From positions 5,642,001-5,706,000 of the forward strand of contig NZ_CM001442.1 in NCBI RefSeq assembly GCF_000244915.1: a stretch of 64,000 bases of DNA, written 5' to 3'. This stretch comes from Bradyrhizobium sp. WSM471 (GTDB lineage Bacteria; Pseudomonadota; Alphaproteobacteria; Rhizobiales; Xanthobacteraceae). Under the pieces are notes generated by a model, which was given only the letters and a program-made list of their open reading frames with translations, did not search any database and was not told the DNA's origin. A program made the position numbers and the translations under genes. Shown piece by piece: positions 25,595 to 34,951 of this stretch. Every line of letters begins with the position of its first letter. Position 1 is the first letter of the stretch.

Positions 25595-27237
25595 TTAGTC
25601 CCCTAGAAAAGTTCCCGACTGATTAAGTTCGATGCAGCCCGAAGGCTTGCCCCAAGATCTCGAATCTAGACTGGGGTTGACACCCAGAATAGTCTCTCTT
25701 TGTGTTAGAAAATATTCCGTGACCGGTAAATCATCAGTCGCGGCCTTCACCGGCACAAGCAAACGCTGAATGTCCTCAGAAAAGATCAAACAGCCATCTA
25801 GCCAGTTTGGCCGAGCCGCTATCTTTGGCGACTTAGGATCTATCGGCATTAGCGCAGGTATCTTGCTTGCAGCTGACGTGAGAAGCTCGCGAAATCTAGC
25901 TCCGTCGTCGCCATTCCAGGCCAAGAGATGTGCAACTCGAGCACCGCTGCCTTTGGCATTATACGCGCGAGCGGCTTCTGCGGAAGGACCAACGTTGGCA
26001 CCCGGCGAGGCGACCGCAATATCTTGGAAGACGTGCGTAGCAGCCTTGACTGCCGGCGCGCTCGCCCAAGTCGTCCGAACACCTCCCGGGGTGAGCATAT
26101 GCCGAAGGGTTTGCAGGAAGTCCTGGGTATAGAGATTTCCTGCCCCCGAGGCGGCCACATTGTTTACTCCGATCTGAATGATGTCATATCGTCGCTCAGG
26201 ATTTCGCAACGCAAAGCGACGGCCGTCGGTCACGATGACAGGTTGCCGCGCCAGAGCAGCCTGGATCGCCTCGTGTCCGTGCTCTCGGACCAATTCAACG
26301 ACGGCCGGGTTAAGCTCGACAACTGCGATATGTATACCCGGATAGAGCCGTTCCAATATCGGCAAGTGAGTACCCGGCCCCATCCCAATGATCAGCGCAC
26401 TACGGGCATCAGGCCTGAGCGCAGCGACAAATTCCAAGGGCCAGAGTTCCCACGCACTTGCCTCCTTCACGACCGATGTCGAGCGCTCTCGACCGGCATT
26501 AACCCACAAACCACCAGGGATCGGATAGGCCAAAGTCACCCCGACAGCGTTCTCAAGGACAATCGAAGGTCGGATAGGTTCGCTCTGTCAAAATCGATAT
26601 GCATCATAATAGCTGCGGATCGTTGCGTAGAAATCTGTTGGGTAGAAACTGACAACGAGGATAGCCGCGGCGGCAGCGATCGCACGACTGTATAGTCGAG
26701 CCGGTCGCATCACGCCCGCAAGAATGACTGCCGCAATCGTCAAAAACACCCCCATGAACCTCAACGAATTGATGGCCCCAATATAGGGCAACAACAATAG
26801 GCCCGTGATGATCGCGCCCAGCAGGTTTCCACAGGTCTGCACGAAATAAAGCCAGCCCGCATTCCGCCCGGTCTCATCGCGGCCGCTCGAATAGCACTGG
26901 AGAACCAGTGGGAAAAAGCCGGATATAAAAACGATTGGCGCCATCAACCCATCAACGCGGTTGCCGTCGCTAGAATAACGACACACTGAACGACGGCGCT
27001 GCCACTCACGTCGGCGATACCCCAACTGGTCCACGTGATATTCATACGCTCGCGCAGTGCCGGCGTCAGGAAGCTGAAGACCTCGTACTTGAGTGCTGCC
27101 CAAGACAACGGGTCACCAGCGGAAGCGTCGAGCACCAGGCGTTCTTGATTCAAACCGGCACGATAGATCAGCTCGGGAGCGACCAGAATGAACAAGGTTG
27201 AGATGACAGAAAGCATGAGAAGCTTCAGGGGCAGCAA
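25595..27237 (-). pseudogene. Decayed fused MFS transporter/spermidine synthase gene
   Basis: Three pieces line up. From 27237, a membrane part (LKLLMLSVISTLFILVAPEL) runs to ~26944, where the frame shifts. It continues with PIVFISGFFPLVLQCYSSG and LYFVQTCGNLLGAIITGLL down to an in-frame TGA at 26588-26590. Reading through that TGA in the same frame gives the methyltransferase-like part: SALIIGMGPGTHLPILERLYPG, then VVELNPAVVELVREH, the AdoMet-type motif of spermidine synthases. The 3' piece could still be translated from GTG 26539 as a 314-residue protein. A full-length homologue would be ~750-850 residues. Non-functional as a fusion. Confidence 0.65.
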
Positions 27238-27662
27238 GTGCGCCGCCTAGCCGGTCGAGCACCTGACGCGTTTCCTCGAAGAAGGCGTTAGTACCGTGAG
27301 CGCGCACGAGCCGCGGAGGCAGGCTGGTGAGCGTCCCCTTGGCGACTTGTGGCGCGACATCGAGGATCTCCGAGCCGGGCCCGAACGGTACGTCGCAGAT
27401 CGATAGAGCGGATTCGCTGTAGATCAACACTCCTTCGATAACGCTGCTGGTAATTGAGACCGGCTGCGGCGATGCACGTATCCACTCTGCAGCCAGCCAG
27501 GTGGGTTCTTGTATCGACCGTACTGTTTGCCGTCGAGCAAGAGCGCGAACTCCGGAAATATCCCTGCTCTCAATCGATTGACTCGGTAGACCCAGCCGGT
27601 CCATCCGCTTCCCGGAAACAGCGATGCAGGCACTAAGCTCAGCTTTATCCAATTCAAGTCTC
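27238..27662 (-). pseudogene. Unidentified degraded coding remnant upstream of the decayed synthase gene
   Basis: All three minus frames contain protein-like bits without a continuous frame, for example VIEGVLIYSESALSICDVPF and LVRAHGTNAFFEETRQVLDRLGG. The latter runs directly into the membrane part of the decayed synthase with a one-base shift near 27237. It may be its 5' portion or a separate gene. No family recognised. Confidence 0.35.
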
Positions 27663-28577
27663 TCAACGGCCCTCCTCCGAAGCACGGGGGCTCGCATTTG
27701 CATCTTCCGTTCTAAGTACCGAGATCAAGTTCGCAACCATTCGTTCTAGCTGGGGCAAAACAATAATGGGGTGCGCGACATCGATATCATGGATTTGCCA
27801 ATATAAAACACGACCCGCGGCTTCGGGAAAGCGGCGTTCAATCATCGATCGATGTTCTGCCTCTTTCAAACCTATGACTATGTCTGCACGATCCAAGTCT
27901 GACCGGGTGCATGGCTGCGGCATTTCATCTGCCCTTTTTGGATTGACGCCGCGCGCCCACAGGGCCTCAAGTGTGAAAATTGAGACAGGACCGACATTTT
28001 CGGGCGATCCCCTCTCCGCAGTGCCTCTGGAGAAAGCCCGCCACGGTAGTCCGTAGCGTTCAGCGGAGTGATTGAATAGCTCCTCAGCAAACCGACTACG
28101 GTAGTAATTTCCCGTACAAAGGAAAAGTACAGACTTGTGGTCTTCAGTCATTCGAGAGGCCAGAAAACGGCTGAGCACAAGGGTGGTAAGAGGCGTGATT
28201 TTGTCTCGGATGGCGGCGAAGCTTCCAGTATCAACGATGACCAACTGGCCTTCGGTGACCCTCAGAGTGGATGCGTCTAGGCCGCGAGCAACGAAGTACG
28301 CGCCCTTCACATGCCCACCAACGTTCTCTGGATCGGGAATATCCAGCGTGACCAGGTGCTCGAATTCATCCGGTGATAGCGTTGCTCCGATCTCTTCAGC
28401 GACCTCGCGAACGATACACTGGAGCGATGTTTCCCGCTCTTCTCTACGACCGCCGAAAAAGGATATCTTTCCCGGCTGTGCGACGCCCAGCTTGTCATCC
28501 CTGCGCTGCAGGAGGAGGCACCCAGCGCTATCGATAAGAATTGCTGCGGAAAAATCTCGGAGTCGGGGCGAGGTCAT
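27663..28577 (-). CDS. Fusion of a Nudix hydrolase and a low-molecular-weight protein-tyrosine-phosphatase-like domain
   Basis: 304 residues. Residues ~8-140 form a Nudix domain with a complete box of the pattern Gx5Ex7REVAEEIG at ~41-63. From ~147 a second domain begins: VLFLCTGNYYRSRFAEELFNH, where CTGNYYR is the C-x5-R phosphate loop of LMW phosphatases and arsenate reductases. An internal Met (MTEDHK) at ~142 marks the joint, so the halves could once have been separate genes. LMW phosphatases can control polysaccharide export kinases, while Nudix enzymes cleave nucleoside diphosphate-X, including nucleotide sugars. The linkage to the polysaccharide locus is suggestive. No stop or frame break lies between the halves. 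Confidence 0.85.
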   Translation of the reverse strand: MTSPRLRDFSAAILIDSAGCLLLQRRDDKLGVAQPGKISFFGGRREERETSLQCIVREVAEEIGATLSPDEFEHLVTLDIPDPENVGGHVKGAYFVARGLDASTLRVTEGQLVIVDTGSFAAIRDKITPLTTLVLSRFLASRMTEDHKSVLFLCTGNYYRSRFAEELFNHSAERYGLPWRAFSRGTAERGSPENVGPVSIFTLEALWARGVNPKRADEMPQPCTRSDLDRADIVIGLKEAEHRSMIERRFPEAAGRVLYWQIHDIDVAHPIIVLPQLERMVANLISVLRTEDANASPRASEEGR

Positions 28578-30046
28578 CAGGTACGTTTCTTGGAATGTGG
28601 CTACGTTTGACTTCTACGTAATGTATCGGCGATCGGACAGGTCGAAAGTATCTGCCCATTTTCTAAGATTTTTATCGATTTCGCGCCAGCTTGCTTCGAT
28701 CTGCTGTTAGCCTCCCTGGAGAGATCAATTGAAGGCAAGCGAGATGAGGTTCAATCGGTACGACCTCAACATCTACTCTTTCCAAACTTTCACCATTAGC
28801 AGCTTGGCCGGTTTCCGAGCGGAATCGTTGGGACGTCTTCTTGCTCACTGCTGTGGCGATGATATTAGTTTGGATCTTTGTGTCCAGCTTGACGGGATGC
28901 AATGTTTTATACCGGCGATTGTCTGCCTCTGGGCTGCAGTCGCGGTATACGTTCCTTACGGTGTCTCACTCGCGTTCAGCCACGACCTTTTTGGAACACC
29001 ACCAGGCGCCACCCCTGATCAGGGGCCGCCCCCCGCTCGAGCTCGTGCCGTCAGAAAGGAATGCTGACTGAACTTGGTGACGGATAGCACTCCCGCAACT
29101 CAGTAAACACTAACGGGGCGCCACGTTTGAAGAAGAAAGCCGCTACGAATTTAGAGCCGGCCAAGCGAGTGATGGATTGCACGCGTTACGTTCGCGCCAC
29201 CTCTTCCAAAGCATATGCGGCCCGGGCCCCAGCGACCACGGCCACCAATTTTGCAAATATCGGTCTGCAGCCGCCGTTAGCGTCATTCGAGCCGCTGCTA
29301 TCCAAGCCTTGCACGGAGAAGGCGGGCTGGAACCGGGTGCCGCGCCGGCGGAAACGCTGACTTCTTGCGCAACCCTCGCCGACTCTTTGGCGCCGGCATG
29401 GTGAACGCCTGCTGCTTCGCTACCGCCACCGCTCTCGTGGACCGCTGCCGCCTCCGGTCGGCACGTCTGGACTAAGCACGCTTAACAAATTGGGAGGGCC
29501 GTATTGCTCAACCGTAACGCTAAAAGCGAAAGCAGCGGCACGGAACGATGTTGAAAGCCAAAAAGAGGTCAGGTTCCGCACTTCCGGTAAGACGATCCCC
29601 CCCTATTAAGAGGGAAAGCGCTAAAAAAGATGGAACCACGAGCTCTGGGTGGTGTGCGGGCTGATACCGAAGCCAACGCAAAGTCGCGGAAAAGTTAGCG
29701 CGTAATCCGAAATATCGAAAGGCGTCGAACAGCAGACGCAAGCCAGCGCATCGTTAGGAGAAACCCGAGCACGGTCCGCTCCGGACGACTCTCAGCACAA
29801 TTGCATACCGGATTGTGTTCGTGGCAGATACACGCCAGCGACCCGTCGTCATTAAGTACCGCCATGCTACCCACCATATCCGATTGAAAATCCGCAGCAG
29901 ATGTACAGACGGACCAATTCAATATCTGGGAGCCATCTACAGGTCAATGTTGCACAGCATCCGGCCAGTTAGAGACTGACGCAGACCGCATGTCGTCTCA
30001 TCGGTGCCAGGCATTTGTGGAACAGACCGCCAATGGTTCTCCAAAA
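28578..30046. other. Gene-poor stretch upstream of the polysaccharide locus
   Basis: About 1.5 kb without a gene I can support. A perfect 14-base palindrome, CCCCTGATCAGGGG, is at 29012-29025. Open frames on both strands show no domain. It separates the Nudix fusion from the dehydratase gene and probably includes promoter DNA and eroded sequence. Confidence 0.4.
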
Positions 30047-31978
30047 TCACGCCCGCGCGCCGCCGGTCGCGTTGCGGAGTGCAAACTCCGGAACCGCCTC
30101 TTCAAGGAGTTCCCTAATCACCGGCTCATCATCGCGCTGAATTGCTTGCTCAAGACCAACAATCCACCGCTTCATCGCAAACATGCTGGGCCGGTTGGGT
30201 TCGGCTGCCATTATTCCAGGAATACCTATCTCAATGGTAGGTTCTTCAGAGGCAAATAAGATTTCGTTCAAGCGTTCCCCCGCTCGCACGCCTGTGAATA
30301 CGATTTCAATATCGCAACCTGGCTCAAGTCCCGAGAGCCGAACCATGCGCTCGGCCAAGTCGACGATTTTGACGGGCTGGCCCATGTTCAATACGTAAAC
30401 GGATACTCGAGATCGCTCCGTCGCAACAGCGTGCGTCGCAGCAGTGATGACGAGATCACACGCTTCGCGAATTGTCATGAAATATCTGACCATCTCCGGA
30501 TGAGTAACTGTGACAGGGCCGCCCGCAGCTATTTGCGACTTAAATTTCGGCACTACCGAGCCGTTCGAGCCCAGAACATTGCCGAACCTAACCGAGATCA
30601 GCCGAGTAGTCGGCTTTTCAGATGTAGGCTGCACGATCAAGTCCTGATCGAGTGCTTGACAATACATTTCCGCGAAACGCTTTGTCAGACCGAGCATCGA
30701 AACAGGCTCGATTGCCTTGTCAGTCGAGACCATAACCATAGCCTTTGCGCCGGCAGCTACCGCTGCATCCGCAACGTTGATTGAACCGAATATATTCGTT
30801 TTTACCCCTTCGCTGCAGTCACGCTCGAGGATTGGCACATGCTTCAGCGCCGCAGCATGAAACACAAGATCGGGCTTAAAGGCGGCCATGAGACGCATGA
30901 TGTGTTCGCGATCGCGCACATCCGCGATGCGCGCCTCAACCAAAGCAGTGCTGCGCAAAGCTGCAAGCGCTTCAGAGATCGCGTAAAGTGCCGGCTCGGA
31001 ATTTTCGATGATCAAGAGTCGCCTTGCACCGAACGTGGCAACGCGTTCACAAAGCTCTGACCCGATCGACCCCCCACCTCCGGTAACCACAACGTCCTTG
31101 CCGCTCACCGCCGCTGAAAGTTGAGCGTAATCGATCTTGGCGGTAGGCCGAAGAAGAAGGTCTTCGATTCGAACGCTGGTAAGCCTTGGGACAGTTCCGC
31201 TTTCAAGTGAGGGCAGCCGGTTGACGATCAACCCGAGTCGCCGCGCCCGCATGATAATCGATTCAGGCTGAGACTCCACTTCAAGCGCAGAAGGAGTCAT
31301 GACGATGCGGCCAATAGACCGCTTGCGCTTCGCGAAGTCAGCTACGATGTCTTCGAGATCGTCCGTGTCTCCCAGGACCGGAAGACTACGGACCAACTGC
31401 CCTTGATCCGCACGGGACGGCGAGAGAATGCCCGTGGGCCAAATTCCTTTTATGGCTCCATTCTCGATCCCGCGTAGGACAACCTCGGCGTCGGCGGCTC
31501 GGCCCACGAGGAGCGTCGGAGTTGCTTGGCCAATTTTTGCGTGACGACGAACCCGAGTGTAGCGGAAATACCTGTAAGCCACTCGTAGCAAACTTAGGTA
31601 AAAAATCTCAAGAAACCAGTACAGGACAAGAGTTACCTTGCCTAAGAAGTAGCCCCCGAGAACATTGGGAGCCACGAGTATGTAGTCGAGCACCAGGAGC
31701 GCCAACGTAAGAAGAGTAGATACTTGAACGATCCTGATTCCATCCGGCAACGAAACAAATCGCCACTTCGTCGTGGTCAGCTGAAATGTGAAGCAAACGA
31801 CGGCAGTTAGGATCAAGAAATAGGGAAGAATATGAAATAGCAGCGGCAGGCTTTGATAGAAATCGTTGCCGCCCTCGACGCGCAGGTAAAACGCAGTGAA
31901 TAGCGCAGCCGCGGTCGCAAGCAGATCGTGGACCGCGATCAGAAAGTTACGCCGATTGAGCTGAGATATTCTGAGCAT
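30047..31978 (-). CDS. Membrane-anchored nucleotide-sugar 4,6-dehydratase, CapD/WbpM/FlmA family
   Basis: 643 residues from ATG 31978 (a GTG start at 32026 is also possible). The first ~140 residues hold four or five membrane spans. Next come a Rossmann-like domain and, from ~280, the SDR domain with NAD motif VVTGGGGSIGSELCERV. The active-site region VSTDKAIEPVSMLGLTKRF has Met-x3-Lys in place of Tyr-x3-Lys, as in the WbpM group. These enzymes convert UDP-GlcNAc to the 4-keto-6-deoxy sugar, the entry to bacillosamine, QuiNAc or FucNAc. The product would feed the priming transferase or aminotransferase of this locus. A ~350-base gap upstream can hold its own promoter. Confidence 0.92.
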   Translation of the reverse strand: MLRISQLNRRNFLIAVHDLLATAAALFTAFYLRVEGGNDFYQSLPLLFHILPYFLILTAVVCFTFQLTTTKWRFVSLPDGIRIVQVSTLLTLALLVLDYILVAPNVLGGYFLGKVTLVLYWFLEIFYLSLLRVAYRYFRYTRVRRHAKIGQATPTLLVGRAADAEVVLRGIENGAIKGIWPTGILSPSRADQGQLVRSLPVLGDTDDLEDIVADFAKRKRSIGRIVMTPSALEVESQPESIIMRARRLGLIVNRLPSLESGTVPRLTSVRIEDLLLRPTAKIDYAQLSAAVSGKDVVVTGGGGSIGSELCERVATFGARRLLIIENSEPALYAISEALAALRSTALVEARIADVRDREHIMRLMAAFKPDLVFHAAALKHVPILERDCSEGVKTNIFGSINVADAAVAAGAKAMVMVSTDKAIEPVSMLGLTKRFAEMYCQALDQDLIVQPTSEKPTTRLISVRFGNVLGSNGSVVPKFKSQIAAGGPVTVTHPEMVRYFMTIREACDLVITAATHAVATERSRVSVYVLNMGQPVKIVDLAERMVRLSGLEPGCDIEIVFTGVRAGERLNEILFASEEPTIEIGIPGIMAAEPNRPSMFAMKRWIVGLEQAIQRDDEPVIRELLEEAVPEFALRNATGGARA

Positions 31979-32373
31979 AAGTGAACAGTCCAAAGAAAGA
32001 AACCGGGAGATAGTTTTCCACGGCACGGGTCCTCAAGACAAATCTTCTGCCACAATTTTGCGCATTCCGCAAAGGTCCGAGGATCATCACTCCCTTCCCC
32101 AGCGATGTGTCTCGAGCCCTATTTCAAACGAGGCGGCCATAATCGGACTCATCCTGATGTCACGCGATCTGCTGAATTCACCTTGCGAGCATTAGCTCCT
32201 TCGCAGATAGTCTACGAGACCCCAATTCGAGCATTCTAAAGTGAGGAGCGGCTCACTTGAGTGCTATCTAAGACCTGCTAATGCTCCCTCCGTCTTATCT
32301 AAATTGGTTGTGACGAGTGGCCACCGCACCCTAACCAAGCTCTGTTGCAAGCCCCCTCTCAATTACTGTGTGA
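31979..32373. other. Gap between dehydratase and polymerase genes
   Basis: About 395 bases without a supported gene. It must contain the control region for the minus-strand dehydratase. No clear terminator or promoter box was recognised. Confidence 0.4.
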
Positions 32374-33957
32374 TCAACTCGACGTCCGGACGTCATGTCG
32401 GCTTACATTCTCCAAGCCCTGATGCCAGGAGTTCGGTTTTCGCGAGCAACTTGGATAAAAGGCTAAGATCGGCCCACGCGGCATCAACGCCAAGTACATG
32501 ACGATCATGTCGAGGTTCATCGATACGAGGTAGGACATCAAAATGAACCCAAAGGTCGCTAGTCCGACAGCAGCCATCGCTTTCGAGGAACGAACTAATT
32601 GCAGGCCTGCACAGCCGAAAAGGGAGAGCCACAGCGCGCCGCCTATGAGACCAGTGTCTACTACTGCCGCGCTTAGCGTCGCGGTTCGGACGGCGGTATC
32701 GTAACTTCTGGGTAAACTCCATCCGAACTCCCGCGCGACTTCGTGAAATTCGGGAATCAAGACGACTCGATGTGTATAATAGCCCGTCCCGAACAAAACG
32801 CGCGTGATACCGTCATCCAGCATAAATCGCATTGCACCGATAAGAGCAACCTTACGATCGATATCCTGAGTTCCGAGACCAGCCGGATCGGCAAAGGCGG
32901 ACCGGCTCGCCGCCGCGTCGCCAATGGCCCGTTGCACCACCGCCGTTTCTGCAACCCTCTCACGAATTGGTCCTGGAAGAAACCCTCCAAAAACTGCCAA
33001 CCCAAATCTTACAGTCTTTAGCTCAAGAACTGCGCCAACGCCGTCGTCCTTCGGTTGCACAATCGCGGCAACGTCGCGGACGAATTGTGACGGGGTGAGG
33101 AGTTTTTCGTGATTCCATGGAAATCCAACTACAAACAACAGGTAGATTGCTGCCATAGCGATGGCTCGCGCCGCGCCGAGAAGCGGTGCCGCCAAAACGA
33201 TAAAAACAATGAGCGAGAGCCAGACGCTCCGCGATTCATAGTAGAATCCCGCAAGTAGTGTTGTCGCAAATGTCAGGCAGAGCACTGTCCGGTCGGATCC
33301 TGACGAGGCCGACCGCGCGATCTGCGCCATTGCGGGATAGCTAAGCAATGCCGGAAACACCGCGACCGATGTTCCACTCCAAACGAAACCCTGTAGCGCG
33401 AATCTACTCATGTCGAGGAGATTTTCGGCAATTAAACCGGCCGCAATGTAGCCAAGAAAATAAACTGAGACTGACCAGCAGATCAGGCGCGCAACAACTG
33501 TTCGGTCGAAATCATTCGACGGGACCAGTCGCCAGGCCATCAAACCCAGCGCGAAGAACATGATCACGAAACGGATGATTCGAATGTCGAGAACAATGGC
33601 TCCGCGGATCGCCTGGGCGGCGAAGTAAACGCAGAATGCTATATACAGGGCACGATGCACACTCTCAAGTGCAGACATGTCCAGAGGCGCCGAGCGCAAC
33701 AATGATGGCAAGAACGCAGCAAGCAGTATGTAAATGACAATCTCGTCAAGCACTGCATATCCGGAGATCATGACAGCGCTGAAGACGATCGCCGCAGTGG
33801 TTATTGCGAAGTAGGCAGGAGACGCCGCGCGCGCCGATACTACGTCAAACCAGGACAGCGCGCGATCGGTCGAGCAGAACGCGCTGATAGAGCTGTTCCA
33901 TGCGCTCCATTTCTGACGTATAGTTGTTGGTGGCGAGGATTTTTGTTCTACCAGCAT
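32374..33957 (-). CDS. Polytopic membrane protein, O-antigen polymerase/ligase-like (Wzy candidate)
   Basis: About 527 residues from ATG 33957, which follows AGAGG at fair spacing; a shorter form from ATG 33771 would cut into the first membrane span. About ten membrane segments are visible, with a large loop after RSVWLSLIVFIVLAAPLLG. The ESRSVWLSL stretch and the long periplasmic loop resemble Wzy/WaaL proteins. It overlaps the upstream glycosyltransferase end by ~113 bases in another frame, so its start is the least certain in the locus. It would polymerise repeat units after Wzx export. Confidence 0.7.
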   Translation of the reverse strand: MLVEQKSSPPTTIRQKWSAWNSSISAFCSTDRALSWFDVVSARAASPAYFAITTAAIVFSAVMISGYAVLDEIVIYILLAAFLPSLLRSAPLDMSALESVHRALYIAFCVYFAAQAIRGAIVLDIRIIRFVIMFFALGLMAWRLVPSNDFDRTVVARLICWSVSVYFLGYIAAGLIAENLLDMSRFALQGFVWSGTSVAVFPALLSYPAMAQIARSASSGSDRTVLCLTFATTLLAGFYYESRSVWLSLIVFIVLAAPLLGAARAIAMAAIYLLFVVGFPWNHEKLLTPSQFVRDVAAIVQPKDDGVGAVLELKTVRFGLAVFGGFLPGPIRERVAETAVVQRAIGDAAASRSAFADPAGLGTQDIDRKVALIGAMRFMLDDGITRVLFGTGYYTHRVVLIPEFHEVAREFGWSLPRSYDTAVRTATLSAAVVDTGLIGGALWLSLFGCAGLQLVRSSKAMAAVGLATFGFILMSYLVSMNLDMIVMYLALMPRGPILAFYPSCSRKPNSWHQGLENVSRHDVRTSS

Positions 33958-34951
33958 TCCCGACCTCTTTTCGGAGTCTCTCATTCCCGAGCAGCTCAGT
34001 GATTCGAGCAGAGAGGGCATCGCTGTCACCTGGAGAAACCAAGAACCCGTTCTGACCCTCGTCAATCCATCGATCGTTTTCACCCGTGTTAGTGATTACG
34101 GCTGGTACACCGCAAGCCATTGCCTCCGCCGTACTTGCTGCAATCCCAGCATCGGATAGTGACGTCGACACGTAGACGTCGGAACTCCTAAGCATATCGG
34201 GAAGCTTTACGTTGTCGTATCGGCCACCGAAAACAACGTGTTCGGCCACTCCGAGGACCCGAACTTGCTCGCGCAACTCGGCCTCTCGCGAACCTGATCC
34301 GCAGATGATGAACTTGGTGTTCGGCATAACACTAATAACACGAGGGACAGCGTTGATCAGGGTGCCAATATCGTAGACTGGCTCAAGATTACGAAGGCTA
34401 ATCACAACCCGCTTGCCCTGAGCGTCCCAGGCTGTCTTCATGTCCTCGCTCGCGAGTCCCGGTGAAAACGTGTCTGTCTCGACTCCGAAAAACACGAGAT
34501 GAACGCGCGATCGCGTGACTCCGATCGCGACCATGGCTTCGATCATGTGATAGGCATCACATGTAACGAGCGCGGCATTGCGAAGCGCCCATCCTACAAG
34601 AGCACCTTTGAACCGCGCCCGCCCTGCGAAAAGGACGTCGGATCCCCATGCAGTAACGACATAGGGCTGCAACCCTGAGAAGGCGCCAATCAGCCCGTAT
34701 GACCCGGCGTAATGTGCGTGAAGTATGTCAGGTTTTAATCGAGCAAGGAGTGCTCGAACGCGGATCATCGCGCTTACAACGCTCACAATCTTCCCTGGGC
34801 CTGACATGTCATAAAATGTGGTATTCGGAAGACTGGGAAAGCGCGACGGTTTTAGCGAAATCCAATGAATCTCGTGTCCCCGTTGGGCGAAAAACCGGAT
34901 CCAACGGAAGCTATGAACGGATTCTCCGGTGGCCAAAAAGCAGATCTTCAT
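33845..34951 (-). CDS. Glycosyltransferase family 4 protein
   Basis: 368 residues. The start MKICFLATGESVHSFRW and the motif DILHAHYAGSYGL in the N-domain, plus TAEAMACGVPAVITNTGEN in the C-domain (Glu-x7-Glu motif of retaining GT-B enzymes), place it in GT4. It would transfer a sugar from a nucleotide donor to a lipid-linked acceptor at the cytoplasmic face. Its ATG overlaps the stop of the next glycosyltransferase by 4 bases. Donor and linkage are unknown. Confidence 0.9.
   Translation of the reverse strand: MKICFLATGESVHSFRWIRFFAQRGHEIHWISLKPSRFPSLPNTTFYDMSGPGKIVSVVSAMIRVRALLARLKPDILHAHYAGSYGLIGAFSGLQPYVVTAWGSDVLFAGRARFKGALVGWALRNAALVTCDAYHMIEAMVAIGVTRSRVHLVFFGVETDTFSPGLASEDMKTAWDAQGKRVVISLRNLEPVYDIGTLINAVPRVISVMPNTKFIICGSGSREAELREQVRVLGVAEHVVFGGRYDNVKLPDMLRSSDVYVSTSLSDAGIAASTAEAMACGVPAVITNTGENDRWIDEGQNGFLVSPGDSDALSARITELLGNERLRKEVGNAGRTKILATNNYTSEMERMEQLYQRVLLDRSRAVLV

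Noticed and set aside
26588..26590. In-frame TGA read as selenocysteine in the MFS/spermidine-synthase frame
   Set aside because: No hairpin of SECIS type or selenoprotein family fits, and a separate frameshift upstream shows that the gene is decayed.
29012..29025. CCCCTGATCAGGGG as an operator
   Set aside because: A perfect palindrome but isolated, with no gene start close by.
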